Shown here one piece after another: positions 1 through 5,181 of a DNA stretch of 10,811 nt. A program made the position numbers and the translations under genes. Below the pieces are notes generated by a model that saw only the letters and a list, made by a program, of their open reading frames with translations, was not told the origin of the DNA and did not search any database. Source of the DNA: an uncultured Clostridia bacterium (GTDB lineage: Bacteria > Bacillota > Clostridia > Christensenellales > Aristaeellaceae); the NCBI GenBank assembly GCA_934643535.1, contig CAKUCE010000091.1, positions 1 to 10,811 of the forward strand. Reading direction: 5' to 3'. The number at the start of each line of letters is the position of its first letter. Position 1 is the stretch's first letter.

Positions 1-578
1 GTTACGGCTGGCACTGCCGATACGCAGTGGAACAGGGGGCTTCCGAGGCGCTGGGGATCGACCTGAGCCAACGGATGCTCCGGGAAGCGGAGACGCGAAA
101 CGCCGACCCCAGAATCACCTACCGGAGATGTGGAATAGAAGCGTACGAGTATCCGGAAAAGCGCTGGGACTGTGTGGTATCCAATCTGGCGCTGCATTAT
201 ATCGCCGATCTGGACGGTGTGTTCGTCCGCGTCTTTCAGACGCTCAAACCCGGCGGCGTTTTTCTAATGAATATCGAGCACCCGGTGTTTACAGCGGGCG
301 TTCATCAGGATTGGGTCTACGCTGACGACGGGAGACCGCTTTACTGGCCGGTAGACGATTATTTTTTGCCCGGGGAACGCATTACCCGTTTTCTGGACTG
401 CGAGGTTCGAAAACAGCATCATACGCTGACACAGATCCTGATGGGACTTGTGAACAGCGGTTTTGAATTGCAGGCGGTGGAGGAAGCTCAGCCGCCCGAA
501 GAAATGATGAGCCTTCCGGGAATGGCAGACGAGCTTCGCAGACCGATGATGCTCCTTGTCAAAGCCCGAAAACGATGA
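1..578 (+). CDS. SAM-dependent methyltransferase, class I (5' end outside window)
   Basis: This is the C-terminal 191 residues of a soluble class I methyltransferase, which moves a methyl group from S-adenosylmethionine to an unknown substrate. The frame is open to the left edge (first full codon at 3), so the true start is upstream; the GTG at 27 is an internal valine. Visible landmarks are the end of the SAM-binding loop (YGWHC, residues 1-5), the acidic ribose-contacting segment GIDLS (18-22), the post-motif strand VVSNLALHY (58-66), and LKPGGVFLMN followed by EHP, which is typical of Methyltransf_11/25-type enzymes. The preceding GT at positions 1-2 would complete a Gly codon if the missing base is G, as expected for a GxGxG loop. 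The stop is TGA at 576-578. The family call is firm; the substrate cannot be read from the sequence, and small-molecule methylation is only the usual assumption. Confidence 0.85.
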   Translation, partial: YGWHCRYAVEQGASEALGIDLSQRMLREAETRNADPRITYRRCGIEAYEYPEKRWDCVVSNLALHYIADLDGVFVRVFQTLKPGGVFLMNIEHPVFTAGVHQDWVYADDGRPLYWPVDDYFLPGERITRFLDCEVRKQHHTLTQILMGLVNSGFELQAVEEAQPPEEMMSLPGMADELRRPMMLLVKARKR

Positions 579-814
579 ACGGGCCGTTGGGGCAGCACGG
601 GACGGAAATGGACGAATACGAGCAAACTTAAGACCGGAATTTTAATGCGCTTGTAAAAGAAAAAAGCAAATGCCGGAATTTGAAAAAGTTTCCTGAATTT
701 CCCAGAGGAATAATGCGCGATATTCTTCAGCATGCTTATTCATTTGATAAGAAAAATAAAGAACTATGGGATGAAAACCGGAAGAAATGTGTTTTTATAT
801 ATTGCATTAAATAG
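575..814 (+). pseudogene. possible decayed short gene (one in-frame stop)
   Basis: An ATG at 575 overlaps the methyltransferase stop (ATGA). This frame reads 18 codons to a TAA at 629-631, then stays open for another 60 codons to TAG at 812-814. The second stretch has a coding-like composition rich in Lys, Arg, Asn, Phe and Asp, for example FPEFPRGIMRDILQHAY and FDKKNKELWDENRKK. One base change in the TAA would give a 79-residue protein. I recognise no family. It could equally be AT-rich intergenic DNA that is open by chance: there is no good ribosome binding site and the open stretch is short. The base composition is clearly lower in GC than the genes on either side. Confidence 0.25.
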
Positions 815-841
815 CATATCATTTCATTCTTACAAAGCCTC

Positions 842-870
842 TTGACAAGTTTCTGATTTCGGAATATAAT
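842..870 (+). promoter_or_regulatory. sigma-A promoter of the marR-GT8 operon
   Basis: There is a perfect -35 box TTGACA (842-847), a 17-nt spacer and a perfect -10 box TATAAT (865-870). Transcription should start near 877, giving a leader of about 30 nt before the marR start at 908. Two operator-like repeats overlap this promoter. Confidence 0.85.
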
Positions 871-890
871 GTGTTTACGATTTCGGAAAC
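849..890 (+). promoter_or_regulatory. paired operator-like repeats for the MarR regulator
   Basis: Two related 18-bp sequences lie 24 bp apart: GTTTCTGATTTCGGAATA (849-866) in the spacer and -10 region, and GTTTACGATTTCGGAAAC (873-890) over the likely transcription start. They match at 14 of 18 positions and share the exact 10-mer GATTTCGGAA. The second is itself an imperfect palindrome of the form GTTTnCGAnnTCGnAAAC. A 9-bp inverted repeat, ACAAGTTTC (845-853) and GAAACTTGT (886-894), frames the pair. Dimeric MarR proteins usually bind palindromes of about this size and repress their own promoter, so autorepression is the likely role. This is inference from position and symmetry. Confidence 0.6.
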
Positions 891-907
891 TTGTTAGGAG
901 GACTGCT

Positions 908-1369
908 ATGAATGACCAATTACAACGGCAGCTGCAGGTACTGAACCGCCTGTATAAAGAGAGCGACCATATTTACAGCAGGCTTGCGTCGAAGCTGGGA
1001 ATGACCGACACCACCTTTTGGGTGCTGTATGCCATTGTCCATTCCGAGGAGCCGATGACACAGAACGACCTGTGCAGCGATTTCTTTTTCCCCGTGCAGA
1101 CCATCCACTCGGCAATCAACAATCTGCGTAAAGACGGGCTGGTGAAGCTGCGGGTCATCCCCGGTACCAGAAACCGCAAGGCAATTTTGCTGACAGAGAG
1201 TGGAAAAGCTTTTGTTGCGAATACGATGAACAAAGCGGATGAAATAGAAAAGAAGGCGTTCCTGTGCTTCAGCGAGGAAGAGCGGGAATTATATCTTTCA
1301 CTGTTCAGACGGCATATTGATTACCTGAAAAGCGAAGAAAAGCGTGTGCTGGATTCCATTTCGGAGTGA
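908..1369 (+). CDS. MarR-family transcriptional regulator
   Basis: This is a 153-residue winged-helix DNA-binding protein of MarR type, normally a dimeric ligand-responsive repressor in the cytoplasm. The N-terminal helix (about 5-30) should form the dimer interface. TTFWVLYAI (35-43) matches the start of the MarR core, PMTQNDLCSDF (49-59) is the first part of the helix-turn-helix, and VQTIHSAINNLRKDGLVKL (63-81) is the recognition helix and its follow-on. PGTRNRKAILLTESGKAF (85-102) is the wing and the classic MarR 'LTexG' turn. The start is the ATG at 908 because AGGAGG (896-901) lies 6 nt ahead of it; a longer frame from 869 would begin inside the -10 box. The glycosyltransferase gene starts 10 nt after its stop, so the two form one operon, and the regulator probably controls that glycosyltransferase and itself. 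The ligand is unknown. Confidence 0.9.
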   Translation: MNDQLQRQLQVLNRLYKESDHIYSRLASKLGMTDTTFWVLYAIVHSEEPMTQNDLCSDFFFPVQTIHSAINNLRKDGLVKLRVIPGTRNRKAILLTESGKAFVANTMNKADEIEKKAFLCFSEEERELYLSLFRRHIDYLKSEEKRVLDSISE

Positions 1370-1379
1370 GGAGGTCACG

Positions 1380-2219
1380 GTGAACCTACTGCTTACCCTT
1401 GATGAAAACTACCTGATGCCCTGCAAGGTCATGCTGGATTCTTTTTTCGCCAGCAACCCCAATGAACAAGGCGTGACGGTGTATCTGCTCCACAGCGCCA
1501 TTCCAGATGATAAGCTGAAAGAACTGGCGGACTTTTGCACCGACTTCGGCGCGGAATTGAAGCCCATCGCCGTTGACCCGGCGCTCTTTGAGAACGCCCC
1601 CACCAGCAAGCGCTATCCGAAAGAGATGTACTATCGCCTGCTTGCGCCGATGATCCTTCCCAGGGAATTCGATCGTGTGCTTTATCTTGACCCGGATATG
1701 CTTATTATTAACCCGCTTCGGCCCTTGTGGGAACTGAATCTATACGGAAAGACCTTTGCGGCGGCGGCTCACACAGGACTGACCGAAATGGCAAACGGAA
1801 TCAATCAGATGTGTTTGGAAACCGAGCATGAATACTTCAATTCCGGCGTCATGCTTATTGACCTGAATGCCGCCTGGAAGCTGGTGAATGCGGAGGACGT
1901 ATTCGCTTGCGTCAAAGAAAAGGAACGGGATTTGATCTTACCGGATCAGGATGTGTTCAACATTCTCTACGGCGGGCAGACCATGCCGGTAGACGATGTG
2001 ATCTGGAATTATGACGTGCGGAATTACTCCAAGTATCTGATCCGCAGCACCGGCAAGCATGATCTGAACTGGGTCATGCAGAACACGGCGGTCCTGCACT
2101 TCTGCGGAAAAAGCAAGCCTTGGCACGAGGACTATAAAAACCCCTTTGGAATACTGTATCTGCACTATCGGAATCTGACCATGCGAAAACTGTATGAGAA
2201 AAAGTTTGAAAAGGATTAA
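1380..2219 (+). CDS. glycosyltransferase family 8 protein
   Basis: This is a 279-residue retaining glycosyltransferase of family GT8, a GT-A fold enzyme that moves a hexose from a nucleotide sugar to an acceptor such as a cell-surface glycan. Seen in the sequence are the N-terminal nucleotide-binding strand (NLLLTLDENYL, 2-12), the metal-binding DxD motif in LYLDPDMLI (D104, D106), the substrate loop YFNSGVMLIDL (152-162), LPDQDVFN (187-194), and the GT8 signature HFCGKSKPW (240-248, HxxGxxKPW). The length is close to the GspA/LgtC-like members. There is no signal peptide or membrane segment. The start is GTG at 1380, chosen because AGGAGG at 1369-1374 is 5 nt upstream and overlaps the marR stop; the ATG-like start at 1344 lies inside marR. 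It is co-transcribed with marR. The acceptor and sugar cannot be deduced. Confidence 0.9.
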   Translation: MNLLLTLDENYLMPCKVMLDSFFASNPNEQGVTVYLLHSAIPDDKLKELADFCTDFGAELKPIAVDPALFENAPTSKRYPKEMYYRLLAPMILPREFDRVLYLDPDMLIINPLRPLWELNLYGKTFAAAAHTGLTEMANGINQMCLETEHEYFNSGVMLIDLNAAWKLVNAEDVFACVKEKERDLILPDQDVFNILYGGQTMPVDDVIWNYDVRNYSKYLIRSTGKHDLNWVMQNTAVLHFCGKSKPWHEDYKNPFGILYLHYRNLTMRKLYEKKFEKD

Positions 2220-2408
2220 GCGACAAAGAAACATAATAACGGAAATCAAAACTATCTATCGCACACGACAAAGGGCTGTGTGACCCTGTCAAGCGACGCA
2301 TCCGATCCATCAGATGGCATCCGCCGGTGAAGGCGTATTCTATCACAGGGTCAGGAAATAAAAACGGTCGCGTGGTTTGCCCGCGATCTAAAAGAAAGAA
2401 GACGAGGT
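2220..2408. other. gene-free gap with inverted repeats (possible structured element)
   Basis: These 189 bases hold no convincing reading frame. A perfect 9-bp inverted repeat, TGACCCTGT (2281-2289) and ACAGGGTCA (2345-2353), encloses 55 bases that contain smaller pairings: ACGC (2296-2299) with GCGT (2333-2336), and CGCC with GGCG around 2322-2335. The 8-mer CGACAAAG occurs twice (2221 and 2267). This could be a structured RNA leader, a small non-autonomous element, or chance; no direct flanking duplication is seen. Confidence 0.3.
2357..2388 (-). terminator. possible minus-strand intrinsic terminator
   Basis: GGTCGCG (2366-2372) pairs with CGCGATC (2382-2388) around a 9-nt loop, with one G-U pair. 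Read on the minus strand, the stem is followed by GTTTTTATTT, the layout of an intrinsic terminator. No minus-strand gene is visible to its right, so it may be a relic, or simply a hairpin in the plus-strand leader of the kinase. Confidence 0.25.
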
Positions 2409-2933
2409 ATGGCGAGAGGAATCCAGATATGCGGCCTGAACGGCTGCGGAAAAAGCACGCTGGGCAGAGCGCTGGCGCAGGAGATCGGCTTTCATTTTAT
2501 TGATAATGAAGAACTGTTCTTTTGCCGGAAAGCCGCCGATGAACCTTATGCCAATCCCAGAAGACGAGACGAGGCGGAAAGGCTTCTGATGGAAGAGGTT
2601 CGGAAATATGGCGATTTCGTTTTCGCGGCGGTGAAGGGGGATTACGGAAGAGAAATGATCCCGCTATACCGATACGCGGTGCTGATCGAAACGCCGAAAG
2701 ATATTCGCATGCAGCGAATCCGCAGCCGGTCCTTTCAGAAATTCGGCGACAGGATGAAAGCGGGCGGAGAACTGTATGAACAGGAGGAAGCCTTTTTCCG
2801 AACGGCTGCTTCCCGGCCCGAGGATTATGCCGCAAGCTGGGCGGAGACGCTGGAATGCCCGGTTCTGATCGTGGACGGGACAAGACCGGTGGAAGAAAAC
2901 GTCGCGTGGCTCGCCCGGCAGATGAAGCTGTGA
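2409..2933 (+). CDS. small P-loop kinase (shikimate/nucleoside-kinase-like)
   Basis: This is a 174-residue cytoplasmic P-loop protein of the NMP/shikimate kinase superfamily, expected to phosphorylate a small molecule with ATP. The Walker A loop is GLNGCGKST (9-17), preceded by the usual beta strand IQIC. FIDNEELFF (30-38) occupies the substrate-binding position, and VFAAVKGDYG follows the second core strand. IRMQRIRSRSFQKFG carries the arginine-rich LID-like segment that closes over ATP, and PVLIVDGTRPVEENV is the C-terminal strand-turn-helix typical of this fold. The length suits a single-domain kinase. The start ATG at 2409 has only a weak site ahead (AAGAAAG near 2392, GAGG directly abutting), so the start is less certain than for other genes here. 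It stands alone between two gene-poor gaps. The substrate is unknown, and shikimate is only a fold-level comparison. Confidence 0.75.
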   Translation: MARGIQICGLNGCGKSTLGRALAQEIGFHFIDNEELFFCRKAADEPYANPRRRDEAERLLMEEVRKYGDFVFAAVKGDYGREMIPLYRYAVLIETPKDIRMQRIRSRSFQKFGDRMKAGGELYEQEEAFFRTAASRPEDYAASWAETLECPVLIVDGTRPVEENVAWLARQMKL

Positions 2934-3084
2934 AGGACACGGAGTTCCTTCCTGCGTTTCCGGTATGGCAGACGGCCATTCCGGGGCAAACAGGCAAAAC
3001 GGACCGCAAAGGTCTGAAGCGCAGAAAACGGAACAATGAAGAGACAATAGGAGACAGACGGAAACATCCGTATACAGAAAAGTG

Positions 3085-3093
3085 TGATATAGT
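3085..3093 (+). promoter_or_regulatory. candidate late-operon promoter (extended -10)
   Basis: TGATATAGT reads as an extended -10 element (TG, one base, TATAGT at 3088-3093). No good -35 box stands at the right distance, as is usual for extended -10 promoters, or for promoters that need an activator. Transcription would start near 3100, about 20 nt ahead of an intrinsic terminator. It is the only promoter-like site between the kinase and the terminase genes. Confidence 0.45.
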
Positions 3094-3120
3094 ATATCCT
3101 GTCAAATGTGGGGGACAGAG

Positions 3121-3154
3121 ACCGGAGGAGCGGAAAACGGCTTCTCCGGTTTTT
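3121..3154 (+). terminator. intrinsic terminator ahead of the terminase genes
   Basis: ACCGGAGGAGC (3121-3131) pairs with GCTTCTCCGGT (3140-3150) over 11 base pairs, including one G-U, around an 8-nt loop, and is followed by TTTT (five T counting the stem's last base). It could end transcription from the kinase side, or abort the short leader made from the promoter at about 3088. A 5-bp hairpin, CTGTC (3099-3103) with GACAG (3114-3118), lies directly upstream in the same leader. Confidence 0.75.
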
Positions 3155-3181
3155 GCATACTGGGAAGGAAAGGCGGGACGG

Positions 3182-3934
3182 GTGGAAGACAGAGTGAAAA
3201 AGAAGGAAAGTGGTTCTGAAAAGCCGTGCGGCAGCGAGAGAGAAGCGTTGGAACACGAGGAGGGGAGCGGAACTACAGGCTTTGAAGGCAGTATGCAGGG
3301 AGAACGGGAGCAAACCGGCCAAGCGGAATGTGAAGCGGGGAGTGGGGACGCTGTCCCTGCCGGGGAATCTGCGCAAAAGCACAGCACGCGGCAAAAGCTG
3401 GAGCAAACCGGCCAACCGGAACGCGAACCGGGGAGCAAGGGGTCACCCCCTGCCGGGGAACCTGCGCAAAAGCGCAGCATGCGGCAAAAGCTGGAGCAAA
3501 CCGGCCAAGCGAAACGCAAACCGGGGTGCAGGGACGCTGCTCCTGCCGGGGAACCTGCTCAAAAGCGCAGCACGCGGCGAAAGCAGGAACAGACCGGCCA
3601 ACCGGAACGCGAATCGGGGTGCAGGGGGTCACCCCCTGCCCCTGCCGGGGAGCCTGCGCAAAAGCACAGCACGCGGCGAAAGCTGGAGCAAACCGGCCAA
3701 CCGGAACGCGAACTGGGGTGCAGGGGGTCACCCCCTGCCGTTGCGGATGCGGAGGAGGTGCTGGCGGCGCTGACGAGAATCCTGCGCGGTGAGGAGGAAG
3801 CGAAGACCAGCGAGGTGCTGCGGGCGGCCGAGCTGCTGGGGAGACAGTACGGACTGTTCGGCGACCGGGAGGGCGTGCCTGCGGAGCCGCCCAAAATTGT
3901 GATGGACGTTCCGGGACGGGAGGAAAAACAGTGA
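3182..3934 (+). CDS. terS: terminase small subunit with repeat-filled N-terminus
   Basis: The small terminase normally recognises phage DNA and feeds it to the large subunit. Here only the last 64 of 250 residues look like the family: VADAEEVLAALTRILRGEE, then VLRAAELLGRQYGLF, matches the conserved C-terminal segment of Terminase_2-type proteins. The gene sits directly ahead of terL with a 4-nt GTGA overlap. Residues 43-186 are 4.6 tandem copies of a 31-residue unit (consensus close to EQTGQPERE, then PPAGEPAQKHSTRRK), rich in Gln, Glu, Arg and Pro and probably disordered. The usual N-terminal helix-turn-helix is missing. The start GTG at 3182 is preferred because AAGGAAAGG (3165-3173) is 8 nt upstream; GTG at 3194 is possible. 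The same frame stays open back to 2855, but that part crosses the kinase end and a terminator. It may be a functional variant or a repeat-invaded, impaired gene. Confidence 0.65.
   Translation: MEDRVKKKESGSEKPCGSEREALEHEEGSGTTGFEGSMQGEREQTGQAECEAGSGDAVPAGESAQKHSTRQKLEQTGQPEREPGSKGSPPAGEPAQKRSMRQKLEQTGQAKRKPGCRDAAPAGEPAQKRSTRRKQEQTGQPERESGCRGSPPAPAGEPAQKHSTRRKLEQTGQPERELGCRGSPPAVADAEEVLAALTRILRGEEEAKTSEVLRAAELLGRQYGLFGDREGVPAEPPKIVMDVPGREEKQ
3308..3739 (+). repeat. 93-bp tandem repeat array inside terS
   Basis: There are four full units and one partial unit: 3308-3400, 3401-3493, 3494-3586, 3587-3685 and 3686-3739. Unit 4 carries a 6-bp duplication (CCTGCC), making it 99 bp; all lengths keep the frame. 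Each begins with GAGCAAACCGGCCAA or a one- or two-base variant. Units 4 and 5 contain the palindrome GCAGGGGGTCACCCCCTGC (3621-3639, 3720-3738), and unit 2 has a shorter form (3439-3449). Unit 2 also has the hairpin CTGCGCAAAAGCGCAG (3462-3477), weakened in the others. Most differences between units change the amino acid, so the repeat looks conserved as DNA more than as protein. Confidence 0.9.
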
Positions 3935-5181
3935 ATGTAAGGCTTGGGGAGAAAATCCCGCCGGCGTTTGAGGGGCTGTTCTGGGATGTGTATGAAGGAC
4001 GGCATGACGAATACTGGCTGAAAGGCGGGCGGGGAAGCGGAAAATCCAGCTTCGTCAGTCTGACGGCGCTTTGCCTGATGCTGAAAGACCCGGAGGCCAA
4101 TGTCATCATCTTTCGGAAAGTGGCAGAAAGCCTGCGGGAAAGCGTGCTGGCACAGATGCGCTGGGCGGCGGAAGAGATGGGACTGAACGGGTACTTTCAG
4201 TACCGGCTGAGCCCGATGGAGATGATCTATCGGCCTACGGGGCAGCGAATTCTGTTCCGGGGTGCGGACGATCCGGAAAAAAGCAAGGGCGTGAAGCTGC
4301 CCAGCGGTTATTTTGCCCTGCTCTGGTTTGAAGAGGCAAGCGCCTTCCGGGGAATGGAAGAAATCCGGACGATCCAGGCCAGCGTACTTCGAGGCCGAAA
4401 GGGCGCGACGGTGCTGAGCTATAATCCGCCCGCTAGCATCCAGAGCTGGGTAAACGCCGAAGCGCTGAATCCCTGCGAAGGAAGGCTGGTGCATCAGAGC
4501 GATTACCGGCAGATGCCGCCGGAATGGCTGGGCGAGACCTTTCTGAAACAGGCGGAAAGGCTGAAAAGACGGGATGAACGCGCCTACCGGCATATGTATC
4601 TGGGAGAAGCCGTCGGCACCGGAGGACGGATATTTGAACAGCTGGAGATACGGGAGATCCCGCAGGAAGAACGGGAAATGTTCCCCGTGCGGTACGCAGG
4701 ACTGGATTTCGGCTTTGCCAGCGACCCGGACGCGCTGGTGCTGTGCGCATGGGATAAGCGAGGGAAACGCCTGCTGGTACTGGAAGAAAATGTGCAGACA
4801 GGGCAAAGCCTGGAAAAGCTGGCGGAGAACTGCCGGAAGCTGGCGGGAGAAAGGATCATCCGCTGTGACAGCGCCGCGCCTCGGGAAATCGCCGAGCTGA
4901 GGCGGAAAAACGTAAACGCCATCGGGGCGAAAAAGGGAGCGGGCAGCGTGGAACACGGCATTCGCTGGCTGAAAGCGCTGAACGCGATCGTCATCGACCG
5001 GGAAAGATGCCCCATGGCCGCCCGGGAGTTCAGCCTGTACGAATATGCCAGAAGCCGGGACGGGAGCTTTCTGAACGAGTGCCCGGACCGAAACAATCAT
5101 ACCATCGACGCAGTACGCTATGCGCTGGAACCGCTGATGACCGAAAGAGTCGTGCGGCTCAGAAAGGGGAGAATCGAATGA
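3931..5181 (+). CDS. terL: terminase large subunit (ATPase-nuclease)
   Basis: This is the 416-residue motor that pumps phage DNA into the prohead and cuts it, docking on the portal. The N-terminal ATPase half has Walker A GGRGSGKS (32-39), Walker B in ALLWFEEAS with the catalytic acidic pair E134-E135, and the coupling motif SYNPP (163-167). The C-terminal RNase H-like nuclease shows three acidic positions: D259 in AGLDFGF, D313 in RCDSAAP and D393 in NHTIDAVRYAL. This layout fits the Terminase_3 (PBSX/SPP1 gp2-like) group, and the length is normal, so the gene looks intact. The start is GTG at 3931, overlapping the terS stop as GTGA, with GGGAGG (3918-3923) 7 nt upstream. Its own stop overlaps the portal start (ATGA). 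Headful (pac) packaging is usual for this group, but that is inference for this phage. Confidence 0.95.
   Translation: MNVRLGEKIPPAFEGLFWDVYEGRHDEYWLKGGRGSGKSSFVSLTALCLMLKDPEANVIIFRKVAESLRESVLAQMRWAAEEMGLNGYFQYRLSPMEMIYRPTGQRILFRGADDPEKSKGVKLPSGYFALLWFEEASAFRGMEEIRTIQASVLRGRKGATVLSYNPPASIQSWVNAEALNPCEGRLVHQSDYRQMPPEWLGETFLKQAERLKRRDERAYRHMYLGEAVGTGGRIFEQLEIREIPQEEREMFPVRYAGLDFGFASDPDALVLCAWDKRGKRLLVLEENVQTGQSLEKLAENCRKLAGERIIRCDSAAPREIAELRRKNVNAIGAKKGAGSVEHGIRWLKALNAIVIDRERCPMAAREFSLYEYARSRDGSFLNECPDRNNHTIDAVRYALEPLMTERVVRLRKGRIE

Noticed and set aside
869..907. Upstream start for MarR at 869
   Set aside because: The codon lies inside the -10 box, while AGGAGG points to the ATG at 908.
2855..3181. 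Extension of terS back to the ATG at 2855
   Set aside because: It overlaps the kinase end, runs through a clear terminator, and the extra residues resemble no terminase N-terminus.
2497..3519. Minus-strand open frame rich in Ser, Pro and Cys
   Set aside because: It overlaps the kinase and the terS repeats, and its own repeats mirror the plus-strand array.
3308..3739. CRISPR-like array
   Set aside because: The whole 93-bp unit is repeated head to tail, with no unique spacers between short repeats, and the array lies inside an open frame.
3210..3773. Basic 187-residue repeat protein in another plus-strand frame
   Set aside because: It is a by-product of the tandem repeats, which stay open in several frames. 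It has no family signature, whereas the chosen frame ends in a TerS-like domain and overlaps terL.
3559..5100. Long minus-strand open frame (513 residues)
   Set aside because: It is antisense to terL and the repeat array; terL has all its motifs on the plus strand.
5007..5177. Upstream start for the portal protein
   Set aside because: It lies inside terL; the ATG at 5178 has a good ribosome site and the usual ATGA overlap.
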